This document shows, piece by piece, positions 20,726 to 31,084 of a stretch of DNA of 46,222 nucleotides (position 1 is the stretch's first letter; each line of letters starts with the position of its first letter). The notes below the pieces were generated by a model. The model saw only the letters and a program-made list of their open reading frames with translations, made no database searches and was not told the origin of the DNA. The position numbers and the translations under genes were made by a program. This DNA comes from Flavobacteriales bacterium (lineage in GTDB: Bacteria; Bacteroidota; Bacteroidia; Flavobacteriales_D; Crocinitomicaceae), in the NCBI GenBank assembly GCA_947475275.1, contig CANJNE010000010.1, forward strand, positions 1-46,222, written 5' to 3'.

Positions 20726-22453
20726 TTAATAGTGTTCACGAATATCCTTAATGTTCAACTGCAAATTAGTTTTACCGTTCCATGTGTTGGATTCAATAGT
20801 AAACACAATGTCCATAGGTTTACCCTGACTAACTAGAGAAATTTTGTTTCCGAGATTGAAACCAATACCATCTATTGAATAATTGGATGGTGGCTGGGTC
20901 AAAAGCAATTTTAGATGCGTTTCCTTCAAAACTTTTGCAGATAGACAAAAACAGTTTTTTACTAAGAAAACTGGTTTCATATTTCCCGGACCAAAAGGCT
21001 CAAAGCGTTCCAATTGCTTTAAAATTTTCGGAACTGTTGGATTCGTAATTTGAGAATCAAATAAGTCCTGAAAATTAATTTCTAAATCAATTTCTAGTTC
21101 AGGTGCTAAATTTTCTGGAGAGATGCTGGCCTGCACAACCTTTTCGAAATGATCAACAAAAGCATCTAACTTTTCAATAGATAAATTAATCCCAGCAGCA
21201 TGTTTATGTCCGCCAAATTGATCTAGCAAATGCTCACATTGAAGTAAAGCCGAATAAATATCAAAATTGTGAACGGTTCTTGCTGAACCGGTGGCCATTC
21301 CATTGGATTCGGTAAGGACAATCGTTGGTTTATAATGTTTTTCTATCAGTCTTGAAGCCACTATTCCAACAACACCTTTATGCCAATGTGGTTGGAAAAC
21401 AACCGTTGTTGTTGAATTTCTAATTTTTTCACTTTGCTCTATTAATTCAAGTGCTTCACGAGTAATTTCCTGATCGAGCAGTCTTCTAGACTTATTATCA
21501 TTTTCAATTTCACTGGAAACTTTTAAAATTTCATTCTCATCTTCGCTAATCATAAGTTGAACAGCTTCTCGTCCTGAGCGCAATCTACCTGCCGCATTAA
21601 TTCGAGGCGCAATTGCAAAGACAACATCTGTTAAATTTATTGGAAAAGATTTATTGGCATTTTTAAGAAGTAATGTGAAGGCTTTTCTTGGATTTGAGTT
21701 CAACTGAGCCATTCCGAGAAAACAAAGTGCGCGATTTTCACTTGTAACTGGAACGATATCAGCCCCAATGCTCACCGCAACAAAATCAAGCAGTTTGTAA
21801 AGTTCTTCTAGATTCCAATTATTAGTTGCTGCGCAAGCTTGTAAAAGTTTAAAACCCACACCGCAACCAGATAATTCTTTGAATGGGTAACTACAATTTT
21901 TTTGTTTTGGATTTAATAAAATGGCTTTTGGTAAATCTTCACCCGGTTCGTGATGATCACATACGATAAAATCAACATTATTATTTCTTGCGTATTCAAT
22001 TTGATCAACAGCTCGTATTCCACAATCGAGGGCAATAATTAATTTAAAATTGTTCAATATGGCAAAATCGACGCCTTTATAACTCACACCGTACCCTTCA
22101 GAATAGCGGTCGGGAATATAAAACCCCACATTTAATCCTTGGCTTTTTAAAAAAGTATATACCATTGCCACCGCTGTTGTTCCATCCACATCGTAATCAC
22201 CGTAAATCAGAATGTTTTCATTTTTGGATACGGCAGTGTTGATGCGATCAACTGCTAGCTTCATATCCTTCATCAGAAACGGATCATATAAATCACCTAT
22301 CTTGGGATTTAGAAAATTTTTAGCGTCGTCAAATTCTCGAATGCCTCTTTGATAAAAAAGTGCCGCAAGAAGTTGACTAACATTTAATTCACTCGAAATT
22401 TTAGAAATAATTTCTAACGTGGGTTGTGGTTTTATACTCCATTTTTTCTCCAT
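20726..22453 (-). CDS. recJ: single-stranded-DNA-specific exonuclease RecJ
   Basis: IYGDYDVDGTTAVAMVYTFL, VCDHHEPG, RINAAGRL, WHKGVVGIVASRLIEK, FGGHKHAAG. Confidence 0.97.
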   Translation of the reverse strand: MEKKWSIKPQPTLEIISKISSELNVSQLLAALFYQRGIREFDDAKNFLNPKIGDLYDPFLMKDMKLAVDRINTAVSKNENILIYGDYDVDGTTAVAMVYTFLKSQGLNVGFYIPDRYSEGYGVSYKGVDFAILNNFKLIIALDCGIRAVDQIEYARNNNVDFIVCDHHEPGEDLPKAILLNPKQKNCSYPFKELSGCGVGFKLLQACAATNNWNLEELYKLLDFVAVSIGADIVPVTSENRALCFLGMAQLNSNPRKAFTLLLKNANKSFPINLTDVVFAIAPRINAAGRLRSGREAVQLMISEDENEILKVSSEIENDNKSRRLLDQEITREALELIEQSEKIRNSTTTVVFQPHWHKGVVGIVASRLIEKHYKPTIVLTESNGMATGSARTVHNFDIYSALLQCEHLLDQFGGHKHAAGINLSIEKLDAFVDHFEKVVQASISPENLAPELEIDLEINFQDLFDSQITNPTVPKILKQLERFEPFGPGNMKPVFLVKNCFCLSAKVLKETHLKLLLTQPPSNYSIDGIGFNLGNKISLVSQGKPMDIVFTIESNTWNGKTNLQLNIKDIREHY

Positions 22454-22677
22454 AAAAAATCTTGTTTATCCTTCAATTTAGTTTTAATATTCAGCATACA
22501 AAATTAGCGTCATGGATTTTCAACCAAATTATTTAGAGTCAGCAACCTCATGAATCTGTGTGATATAACCTAGCTTCTAATCGATAACACATTTGAACAT
22601 CTTTTGTCCGGTATCAATTAGATCTAATTTTTGCTAAATTTACTTATAAAGGATAAGTTTTTTAATCCCTAATTGTA

Positions 22678-23268
22678 TTGGAAATATTACAAAAATTATA
22701 TCAGTCCATTTTAATAACCGGTATTTGGGAGTGGATTGCTGTGGTTTCAAGTTTGATTTATGTAGTTTTAATGTCTTACCATAAAATCTCTGCTTGGCAC
22801 TTTGCTGCAATAAGTTCAGGAATTTATGTGTACATCTGTTATAATGCAAACTTGTATCTAGATGCTACATTACAAATTTTTTATGTTTTCATGGCTGTTT
22901 ATGGTTGGTATTCATGGAATTCAAATGACAAAAAGTTGAAGTTTAAAACATTTCCCCTGAAAACTAACATTTTACTCATAGTTCTTGGTGTTTTTACCAG
23001 TGTTATTTTAGGGTGGTTATTTTCAACTTTCACCCGGCAGTACAATCCTTTTTTAGACGCGGGAATATTTGTTTTTTCTATTATAACTACCTATCTAGCT
23101 AGCATAAGTATTATCGAAAACTGGTTATTTTGGATATTAATAGATCTTTTAGCGATGTACGTGTTTGGTTCAAGAGAACTATACTTAACAGCTGTTTTAT
23201 ACCTCATATATTCTCTAATGGCCGCATTTGGATATATAAATTGGATTAAACTTTATAAAAAGCAATAA
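22678..23268 (+). CDS. pnuC: nicotinamide riboside/mononucleotide transporter PnuC (TTG start)
   Basis: WEWIAVVSSLIYVVLM...W, YVFMAVYGWYSWN, multi-TM; followed 1 nt later by an NadR-like kinase. Start codon at 22678 is TTG. Confidence 0.9.
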   Translation: MEILQKLYQSILITGIWEWIAVVSSLIYVVLMSYHKISAWHFAAISSGIYVYICYNANLYLDATLQIFYVFMAVYGWYSWNSNDKKLKFKTFPLKTNILLIVLGVFTSVILGWLFSTFTRQYNPFLDAGIFVFSIITTYLASISIIENWLFWILIDLLAMYVFGSRELYLTAVLYLIYSLMAAFGYINWIKLYKKQ

Positions 23269-23269
23269 C

Positions 23270-23770
23270 ATGATTAAAATTGCTTTTACAGGTCCTGAAT
23301 CTTCAGGAAAAACAACTTTGTGCAAAGCGCTTGCAGATGAACTCAAATGTTTGTGGATTTCTGAATATGCCCGCGAATACCTCGAAAACAAGAACAACTA
23401 TGAAATGAGCGATTTGGACGTCATGGCACTAGAACAAGTTTTGAAATGGGATGCAATCAAAAATCAACCGTTGATTTTATGTGACACAGAAATGTTAGTT
23501 TATAAAATCTGGTCAGAAGTGAAATTTGGAAAATTATCTGAAACCATCAAACAACTTTATGAAGCTCAATACTTTGACTTCTATTTCCTATGCAAACCAG
23601 ATATTCCATGGCAGCCAGACCCAATGAGAGAAAATGAAAACAACCGTGATGAATTATTTGAATTGTATAGCGCTGAATTAATAGCAACACATCGACCATA
23701 CAAAATATTAACAGGTAGTTTGGAAAACAGGATAGGACAAGTTAAAAAAACAATAGCCGAATTACTTTAA
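23270..23770 (+). CDS. AAA/NadR-like ATPase, probable ribosylnicotinamide kinase
   Basis: Walker A FTGPESSGKTTLCKAL, EYAREYL, LCKPDIPWQPDPMREN (NadR kinase domain motif); coupled to pnuC. Confidence 0.85.
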   Translation: MIKIAFTGPESSGKTTLCKALADELKCLWISEYAREYLENKNNYEMSDLDVMALEQVLKWDAIKNQPLILCDTEMLVYKIWSEVKFGKLSETIKQLYEAQYFDFYFLCKPDIPWQPDPMRENENNRDELFELYSAELIATHRPYKILTGSLENRIGQVKKTIAELL

Positions 23771-23910
23771 GAAAAATTATGGAAAATTCGCAGTTTATAT
23801 TTCAATTCAAATTGCTTTTTCTAAAACTTATATCTCTATTACTTTAGACTTGTTGCTTTAGTAAAACCCATAATTTCAAAAACCTTCAAAGCGTTTAATA
23901 TGATAACATG

Positions 23911-23945
23911 AAAAAGGGGCTGCCTCGTTGAGACCGCCCCTTTTA
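23911..23945 (-). terminator. Rho-independent terminator of the T9SS PA-domain gene
   Basis: AAAAGGGGC-tgCCTC-gtt-GAGaccGCCCCTTTT stem-loop; T-run on the minus strand. Confidence 0.85.
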
Positions 23946-23964
23946 CTATTTAAAAGTTTATTTC

Positions 23965-25722
23965 TTATCTTTTAACTACGTTAAATTGAGAAGTTTTTCC
24001 ATTTTCAAATGTTACGTTAAATACGTATACACCTGAATCTAAACCATCAATATTTACTTTAGTTGTTCCGTTCAAGAAATTTACAGCGTTATTCATTACC
24101 ACTTTTCCAGAAAGGTCAGTGATAACCAAGTTTGCAGAACCTTCACTTGCCAATTCAATTGTTACATTGTCATTTGCTGGATTAGGATAAGCTTTACCAT
24201 CAATAAATGATGTTTCACCTATGCTTAATTCAGACGCATTGAATATAGCAACACCTACAGCAGAAGGAGTGTCCATTCCAAAACCTGAAGCGAAATAAGT
24301 TCCATCACTCTCATTTGGAGTTAGAGGTTGCAAATAAAGAGCCTCGTTCCATAAATAGTTTTTCTTAGTGTCATGACCTAAATATACCTCAACATTTACC
24401 GTTTGTGCACAAGCCAAATAACGTTGATTGTCTTCTAATACTACTGGTGTGTCAAAAACACCTAATACTGTCTCACCTTGCAAATCTGCTGTGTAGTTAT
24501 AAAAACCAAAAGCAACTGCATTTAAAGCTGTAAAGCCTAAATTTGCATCGTTCAAATCAACGAATACATCTTCCCAACGGTATAAGTTTAATGCAATCTC
24601 TTCTCCCGTCAATGCTAAACCTGAAGCAGTAGATGTAGAAGCTTGGAAATAAATCCCCGCTGCTGCAATTCGGCTTGCGTTAGGATCACTTATTACCATA
24701 CAAGTTGAAAAAGTCGCATTGTTAGTAGAAGGACGGAAACCATTGTTTGATGTTGGCAAGCCTGTCACCTCATCAATTGTTGCATAAGTAAAAATTGAAT
24801 CATTGATTACGAAATCAGAAGTAATAGTGTTATCAGCATCGTACTCATCTGCAATTCCTAGATTTACGTCATAAGATAATGTATATCTTCCTGCTGGATA
24901 ATTAGGTAAGGAGAATTGAGGGAAAGAAAATGCTCCTCCAGGGAAAACATCAATACTGTCTCCAGAGGCTAATGCGCCTACAGATACACTTTGATTATAA
25001 ACAGAAGTTCCAGAAGGACCATCAATATTCGCAACTACAGTTATGTTAGATTGTGGTAATTGTCCATAATTGTAAATACGTGTTCCCAAATCAAAATTAA
25101 ATTCAGTTCCGTTTTGTGCCAATTGAGACGCAACTCCTGAAGATTTAGAAATTAAAGTTGCGTCATCGGTAATTCCAGCATCATTAGCAAATAGTCCGGT
25201 TTTGTTACCAATTAAACACACAACAGGTCCGTTAGCCATTTGATCAATTAACAATTGACCGTCTGTGCTTGTTAACATTACTACAGGGATAGTTACGTTC
25301 GCACCTTGAGCACCAGGTCCCATTCCAATAACAGCAGGATCGCGATTTACGACGATAACTGCTACAGCTCCCGCCGCTTGCGCTTCAAAAGCCTTTGTTC
25401 CAAATTCACAAGTGTTTCTTCTGATAACACAAATTTTTCCTGCATAAGCATTTGCTGGTGAAGGATTACAACCTTCTTCAGACAACAAGTTACCATATGT
25501 AGCATTTGTTCCTGGAGTGCCATCATTCACCATGATGAGCGTGTCCTCAACAAACGTTCCTGGAATAAGGAAATCCGGCGTACCCCATCCTCCTGGAGGG
25601 TCTGCCCATGTAAAGTCATAGTTGCCAGCAATATTAGCAGGCGATTGCACTGCACATATTACCTGCGCTTGAGTCATTAAAGCTGACCCAATAAATGTGA
25701 AAGCAAGTAAGATTTTTTTCAT
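23965..25722 (-). CDS. secreted PA-domain protein with T9SS type A sorting domain
   Basis: Signal peptide; PA domain (GKICVIRRNTCEFGTKAFEAQAAGAVAVIVVN); C-terminal YPNPANDNVTIEL...SGVYVFNVTFENGKTSQFNVVKR. Confidence 0.88.
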   Translation of the reverse strand: MKKILLAFTFIGSALMTQAQVICAVQSPANIAGNYDFTWADPPGGWGTPDFLIPGTFVEDTLIMVNDGTPGTNATYGNLLSEEGCNPSPANAYAGKICVIRRNTCEFGTKAFEAQAAGAVAVIVVNRDPAVIGMGPGAQGANVTIPVVMLTSTDGQLLIDQMANGPVVCLIGNKTGLFANDAGITDDATLISKSSGVASQLAQNGTEFNFDLGTRIYNYGQLPQSNITVVANIDGPSGTSVYNQSVSVGALASGDSIDVFPGGAFSFPQFSLPNYPAGRYTLSYDVNLGIADEYDADNTITSDFVINDSIFTYATIDEVTGLPTSNNGFRPSTNNATFSTCMVISDPNASRIAAAGIYFQASTSTASGLALTGEEIALNLYRWEDVFVDLNDANLGFTALNAVAFGFYNYTADLQGETVLGVFDTPVVLEDNQRYLACAQTVNVEVYLGHDTKKNYLWNEALYLQPLTPNESDGTYFASGFGMDTPSAVGVAIFNASELSIGETSFIDGKAYPNPANDNVTIELASEGSANLVITDLSGKVVMNNAVNFLNGTTKVNIDGLDSGVYVFNVTFENGKTSQFNVVKR

Positions 25723-25814
25723 AGTTAAAAATTTTGTGTTGCTAAAATAATATAAATATTAACGATTTTTTAACTTGAAAACGATTTTTACTTCGACTAA
25801 GTTGGTTAATAAAC

Positions 25815-25836
25815 AAAAAAGGCCGCAAAAGCGGCC
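25815..25836 (-). terminator. Rho-independent terminator of the sdhCAB operon
   Basis: GGCCGC-AAAA-GCGGCC perfect hairpin; TTTTTT on the minus strand. Confidence 0.88.
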
Positions 25837-25861
25837 GATATTGATATAATTTAAACCATTT

Positions 25862-26629
25862 TTACTTCTCTGAAGTAAGCGCAGCTTTCAAAAATTCACG
25901 ATTCATTCTTGCAATATTTTCTATAGAAATGCCTTTAGGGCATTCTACTTCACAAGCTCCAGTATTTGTGCAATTTCCGAATCCTTCTTCATCCATCTGC
26001 CTCACCATATTCAAAACACGCTCTTTAGCTTCTACACGACCTTGCGGTAATAGTGCATATTGAGACACCTTTGCCCCAACAAAAAGCATTGCTGAACTAT
26101 TCTTGCATGATGCAACACAAGCACCACAACCAATACAAGCTGCGGCTTCAAAAGCTTTGTCAGCGTCTACTTTAGGAACTGGAATTGCATTAGCGTCCAT
26201 AGTTCTTCCTGATGTATTCACTGATACGAACCCTCCCGCTTGCTGTATGCGATCAAATGCGCTTCTATCAACAACCAAGTCTTTAATTACCGGAAAAGCC
26301 TTTGCTCTCCAAGGTTCAATGTAAATGGTATCACCATCATTGAATTTTCTCATGTGCAATTGACATGTTGTTGTTCCAGTATCCGGGCCATGGGCTCGAC
26401 CGTTGATATACATTGAACACATCCCACAAATTCCTTCGCGACAATCATGATCAAATGCAACAGGCTCCTGTCTGTCATTAATGAGTTGTTCATTAAGCTG
26501 ATCCATCATTTCCAAAAAGGAACTGTCAGTTGAAACTTCATTCAACTTATACGTTTCCATTGCACCTTTTGCATTGGCGTTTTTTTGACGCCAAACTTTT
26601 AAGGTAATATTGATATATTTAGATGCCAT
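25862..26629 (-). CDS. sdhB: succinate dehydrogenase/fumarate reductase iron-sulfur subunit
   Basis: [21 protein letters not shown]...TTCQLHM [2Fe-2S]; [15 protein letters not shown] and [15 protein letters not shown] clusters. Confidence 0.97.
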   Translation of the reverse strand: MASKYINITLKVWRQKNANAKGAMETYKLNEVSTDSSFLEMMDQLNEQLINDRQEPVAFDHDCREGICGMCSMYINGRAHGPDTGTTTCQLHMRKFNDGDTIYIEPWRAKAFPVIKDLVVDRSAFDRIQQAGGFVSVNTSGRTMDANAIPVPKVDADKAFEAAACIGCGACVASCKNSSAMLFVGAKVSQYALLPQGRVEAKERVLNMVRQMDEEGFGNCTNTGACEVECPKGISIENIARMNREFLKAALTSEK

Positions 26630-26660
26630 AAGATGGTTTTTTCAAAATTATTTAATGCTT

Positions 26661-28673
26661 CTATTTGTAATTTCTCGCAGCAATTTTTATGAATTCGTAC
26701 TTCAATTCTTCTTTATGTAACTGCTCTTGACTGATGTCATCTCCTTTATACTCCCATGCTGCAACATACTTGAAGTTTTCATCATCTCTTAAAGTTTCAC
26801 CCTCTTCATCTTGATACTCATCACGAAAATGCCCACCACAAGATTCTTTTCTTTGAAGCGCGTCAATCGCCATAAGTTGACCTAAATCTATTAAGTCTGC
26901 TACACGAAGTGCTTTTTCTAATTCAGGATTCAATTCTTCAGCGGATCCAGGAACAAACACATCCGCAAAGAACTCTTTTTTCAAAGTTGCAATTTCCTCT
27001 ATGGCTTCTTTAAGACCTTGCTCGTTTCTACCCATTCCGACTTTGTTCCACATGATTAACCCTAAACGCTTGTGGAAATGATCAACAGACTTTGTTCCAT
27101 TGTTTGACAACATTCTATCGATTGATGATTTCACGCGGTTTTCAGCTTCTTCGAATTCGGGTGTATCAGTAGGGATTTTTCCAGTACGAATTTCATTTGC
27201 TAAATAATCAGAAACAGTATAAGGAAGCACGAAATAACCATCGGCGAGACCTTGCATCAATGCAGAGGCTCCTAATCGATTTGCTCCGTGATCAGAAAAA
27301 TTAGCCTCACCTGCAACGAAACAACCTGGAATTGAGGATTGTAGGTTATAATCTACCCAAACTCCCCCCATTGTGTAATGCACAGCAGGATAAATTTTCA
27401 TCGGTGTTTCGTATGGATTCTCGTCTGTAATCTTTTCATACATTTGAAAGAGATTTCCGTATTTTTCTTCAACCCACTTTTTTCCTAATTCTAATATTTT
27501 ATCCTCAGAAGGATTTTGATCTCCCTGTGCAAAAGCAGCCTGTTTACCTTTTGAGCGAATTTCAGATGAAAAATCTAGATAAACTCCTTCGTTGGTATCA
27601 TTAGCCTCTATACCATAGCCAGCATCGCAACGCTCTTTTGCAGCTCTTGAAGCGACATCACGTGGCACAAGGTTTCCAAAAGCAGGATATCTTCTCTCTA
27701 AGAAATAATCTCTATCCTCCTCTGCTAACTGTGTTGGTTTCAAGCGACCTTCGCGAATAGCCTCGGCATCTTCTTTTCTTTTTGGAACCCAAATTCTTCC
27801 TGAATTTCTTAACGATTCTGACATCAGGGTCAACTTTGACTGATTGGCACCATGCACCGGAATACAAGTCGGGTGAATTTGAACAAAACAAGGATTAGCA
27901 AACATGGCGCCTTGTTTATGTATTTTCCATGCTGCAGTAACGTTACTTCCCATCGCATTCGTTGATAGAAAATACACATTACCGTAGCCACCAGTTGCAA
28001 TTATTACTGCATGTGCAGAATGTCTTTCGATTTCTCCTGTTACAAGATTTCTTGCTATTATACCTCGCGCCTTGCCATCCACCTTAACGATGTCTAACAT
28101 TTCGTGCCTGTGAAACATTTGAACACGACCCAAGCCAACCTGGCGAGATAATGCAGAGTATGCTCCTAATAACAATTGCTGTCCGGTTTGTCCTGCAGCA
28201 TAAAATGTTCGCTGAACCTGAGTTCCGCCAAAAGAACGATTATCCAAAAGACCACCATACTCACGCGCAAATGGAACACCCTGGGCAACACATTGATCTA
28301 TAATATTGCCTGAAACTTCCGCCAATCGATGCACATTTGCCTCGCGCGCGCGATAGTCTCCACCTTTAATGGTGTCGTAGAATAATCTATAAATGCTATC
28401 CCCGTCATTCTGATAATTTTTCGCAGCATTTATACCACCTTGTGCAGCGATTGAGTGCGCCCTTCTTGGGGAGTCCTGAAAACAAAATGCCTTAACATTA
28501 TAACCCATCTCTCCTAATGATGCAGCTGCAGATGATCCAGCTAAACCAGTTCCAACAACAATTACATCAATTTTAGGACGATTATTTGGAGCAACCAACT
28601 TCAAATGATTTTTATAATCTGTCCATTTCTGGGAAATGTGACCTTCTGGTATTTTTGAATCTAACATAGACAT
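26661..28673 (-). CDS. sdhA: succinate dehydrogenase/fumarate reductase flavoprotein subunit
   Basis: [79 protein letters not shown]. Confidence 0.97.
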   Translation of the reverse strand: MSMLDSKIPEGHISQKWTDYKNHLKLVAPNNRPKIDVIVVGTGLAGSSAAASLGEMGYNVKAFCFQDSPRRAHSIAAQGGINAAKNYQNDGDSIYRLFYDTIKGGDYRAREANVHRLAEVSGNIIDQCVAQGVPFAREYGGLLDNRSFGGTQVQRTFYAAGQTGQQLLLGAYSALSRQVGLGRVQMFHRHEMLDIVKVDGKARGIIARNLVTGEIERHSAHAVIIATGGYGNVYFLSTNAMGSNVTAAWKIHKQGAMFANPCFVQIHPTCIPVHGANQSKLTLMSESLRNSGRIWVPKRKEDAEAIREGRLKPTQLAEEDRDYFLERRYPAFGNLVPRDVASRAAKERCDAGYGIEANDTNEGVYLDFSSEIRSKGKQAAFAQGDQNPSEDKILELGKKWVEEKYGNLFQMYEKITDENPYETPMKIYPAVHYTMGGVWVDYNLQSSIPGCFVAGEANFSDHGANRLGASALMQGLADGYFVLPYTVSDYLANEIRTGKIPTDTPEFEEAENRVKSSIDRMLSNNGTKSVDHFHKRLGLIMWNKVGMGRNEQGLKEAIEEIATLKKEFFADVFVPGSAEELNPELEKALRVADLIDLGQLMAIDALQRKESCGGHFRDEYQDEEGETLRDDENFKYVAAWEYKGDDISQEQLHKEELKYEFIKIAARNYK

Positions 28674-28689
28674 AACATTAATTTTAAAT

Positions 28690-29637
28690 TTATTTAGTTA
28701 GATAAATGACTATCGGAATTATTGCAAAGCCGAGTGGAACTAGAATTGAAAAAACTAATCCAAACTTCTTTATTAAGGGTGTGTATTTACGATGATTTAA
28801 TCCTAGAGACTGGAATGCTGATGAAAACCCGTGCATCAAATGAAATGACAAAACAATCATGGATAAAACATATAATAACAATGCAATTTCAGGCATTGTA
28901 TTCGTTTCAAACCCTTGTTCAGATCTATTATGACCAAAAAAAGCATAAACCAAAGAATGTAAATCTTTATATCCTTCCGCTATTTCGACATTTTTATCTT
29001 TATTCTCAAACATTTTAGGGTCTATCTCTTGTCCTTGAGATTTAGCCGCTTCAATCTCACTGTTTAACCATTCATCACTAATGAATATTTTGTTTCCATC
29101 TCTAATTTCAAATTGAGCGGATACTGGCAGCTGCATACCACTTGTTGTGTAATATAATGTGTCACCTGAAGGATTTCCTGTTTGAGGAGGATATACAACG
29201 TAAGTATGTAAGGGCATTTGCTTTGAGGAATATTTCATTTTCCACCAGAAGTTTGCCATGTGAATAACGATAAAAATCAATATCGCAGAACCTAAAACAG
29301 CCATTTGACGCGCAGGAAGCTTTGAATTCGCTGATGGATTGTTATAATGATAATTTACTGGTCTAGCCTTTTTATTTTGAATAGCAAGTAAAATACCATC
29401 TACGGCGTGAAAAAGTATTGATATATAGGTGACGTAAGAAAGTATTTTAATAAACGGATTATGAGTCATAAAGTACGCGTACTCATTAAATGCCCGCTTT
29501 CCGTCTTCACCATCAATAAGTATAAGTTGTAAATTACCCAACAAATGCCCCACGAGAAACAAACACAGAAATAAACCTGTTAACGCCATCCAGTATTTTT
29601 TTGCAATTGAGGATGAAAGAATCGCTGATTTGCTCAT
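28690..29637 (-). CDS. sdhC: succinate dehydrogenase cytochrome b subunit with enlarged soluble insertion
   Basis: [25 protein letters not shown] haem-ligand region, [16 protein letters not shown]; upstream of sdhA. ATG at 29637 preferred over the 29661 ORF start because a TAnnTTTG box spans 29659-29666. Confidence 0.92.
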   Translation of the reverse strand: MSKSAILSSSIAKKYWMALTGLFLCLFLVGHLLGNLQLILIDGEDGKRAFNEYAYFMTHNPFIKILSYVTYISILFHAVDGILLAIQNKKARPVNYHYNNPSANSKLPARQMAVLGSAILIFIVIHMANFWWKMKYSSKQMPLHTYVVYPPQTGNPSGDTLYYTTSGMQLPVSAQFEIRDGNKIFISDEWLNSEIEAAKSQGQEIDPKMFENKDKNVEIAEGYKDLHSLVYAFFGHNRSEQGFETNTMPEIALLLYVLSMIVLSFHLMHGFSSAFQSLGLNHRKYTPLIKKFGLVFSILVPLGFAIIPIVIYLTK

Positions 29638-29658
29638 TTTAGTTCTTTTTTTAAGGTA

Positions 29659-29666
29659 CAAATTTA
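29659..29666 (-). promoter_or_regulatory. -7 box TAAATTTG of sdhCAB
   Basis: Minus-strand TAAATTTG just upstream of ATG 29637. Confidence 0.5.
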
Positions 29667-29781
29667 ATACTTACAACAATGTTTATCTCTTATGGTTCTT
29701 ATTTAGATTTATTTTAAATAATGCGTGGTGGTTATTTTGATTTCGCTTCAACGTTCTTAGGAATACTTAAATGATGTTGAC

Positions 29782-30126
29782 ATGTGCAGAACAGGAACTT
29801 TTCTAATTGCTTTTGGGTTATTTATTTCTTTTGATTTATTAAGTCAAGCCGAAAACATCAATGAAAATGAGATTTTACGGATAAAAACTGTTATCGCCGA
29901 ACAAAATGATTGGGTACAAATTTACCCTAACCCGTCATACGGTGAAATAACACTTATAAGTGAAATGTATGCAGATGTTTTTATAGTGGCCGAAACGGGA
30001 AACTATGTGCAAAACATTACACTTTTAGAAAATGAGGAACAACAAATAATTCTTCCTAAAGGAAACTATATTGTTAACGTAAAAAGTGGTGATAGAATTA
30101 TTCCTAAACGTGTTATCGTTAATTGA
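29782..30126 (+). CDS. short secreted protein consisting almost only of signal peptide plus T9SS type A sorting domain
   Basis: 114 aa; hydrophobic N-terminal signal ending LLSQA; VQIYPNPSYGEITLISE...KGNYIVNVKSGDRIIPKRVIVN. Confidence 0.75.
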   Translation: MCRTGTFLIAFGLFISFDLLSQAENINENEILRIKTVIAEQNDWVQIYPNPSYGEITLISEMYADVFIVAETGNYVQNITLLENEEQQIILPKGNYIVNVKSGDRIIPKRVIVN

Positions 30127-30127
30127 T

Positions 30128-31021
30128 TTAAACCTGTGTGAGTTGCACTTCATTGTCATTGACTTCCAAAACATATTGGTAACCAAGAATTAAAGCCCTA
30201 TTGTCATCGACATGCCCCGCTGGAAAATCAAATGCTATGGGAATATTTCTTTGTAACAATTTTGAAATAATAATTTCCTTATAACCTTGTCCGAAAGGTA
30301 TGGCACTATCCTTTAAATCTGTGAAACCACCGACAATTAAACCTTTAATCTGATTTAAAACACCAGCTTTTTCGAAAGCATACAACATGCGATCTATATT
30401 ATAAAGCTGTTCTCCTATATCTTCAATAAACAAAAGTTTATTATTATAATCTATGTTATCATTTGTTCCTAATAGACTATACAAAATGCTTAAGTTTCCA
30501 CCCACCAACTCTCCTTGAGTCTTGCCCAATTTATTTTCTATACACGAATTCAGTTTGTATGATAGTTTTTTACCTGTAATTGCATCGATTACAGTTTCTT
30601 TTGCTTCCACAGAATTTTCTTTCAAGTTCAAAGGCATGGTTGCGTGCACGCTTGGAATATTTATCCTATTCAATCTATTGTGAAAAACAGTGATATCACT
30701 AAAGCCTATTAACCATTTAGGGTTTTTCTGAAAATTATTCCAATTCAATCTGTCAACTATGCGAACAGCGCCATAACCACCTCTCGCACACCAAATTGCA
30801 TCAAAACTATCATCGTCCAAAGCGCGTTGCATATCAGAAATTCTCACTTCATCTGTGCCTGAAAAATAGTGGTGGTGTCCCAAACAATGCTCCGAAATTT
30901 GCACTTCGTAACCCTTTTCCTCAAGAAAAACTTTAGCATTCTCCACAGATTCTTTGTCAATGGCCTTTGCGGGCGAGGTGATATAGATTTTACTGCCTGG
31001 GACAAGGGGTTTTATTTGCAT
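30128..31021 (-). CDS. ldcA: LD-carboxypeptidase (peptidase S66)
   Basis: ARGGYGAVRIVDRLNW, LIGFSDITVFHNRL nucleophile Ser region, FIEDIGEQLYNIDRML, GHVDDNRALILG. Confidence 0.93.
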   Translation of the reverse strand: MQIKPLVPGSKIYITSPAKAIDKESVENAKVFLEEKGYEVQISEHCLGHHHYFSGTDEVRISDMQRALDDDSFDAIWCARGGYGAVRIVDRLNWNNFQKNPKWLIGFSDITVFHNRLNRINIPSVHATMPLNLKENSVEAKETVIDAITGKKLSYKLNSCIENKLGKTQGELVGGNLSILYSLLGTNDNIDYNNKLLFIEDIGEQLYNIDRMLYAFEKAGVLNQIKGLIVGGFTDLKDSAIPFGQGYKEIIISKLLQRNIPIAFDFPAGHVDDNRALILGYQYVLEVNDNEVQLTQV

Positions 31022-31045
31022 TTCTTAAAAATTTATTCATAAAAA

Positions 31046-31063
31046 AAGGGGGCTAGCCCCCTT
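31046..31063 (-). terminator. Rho-independent terminator of the lipoprotein gene
   Basis: Perfect AAGGGGGCTAGCCCCCTT palindrome; followed by TTTTTTT on the minus strand. Confidence 0.85.
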
Positions 31064-31084
31064 CTCAAATTATTTGATGGATTA

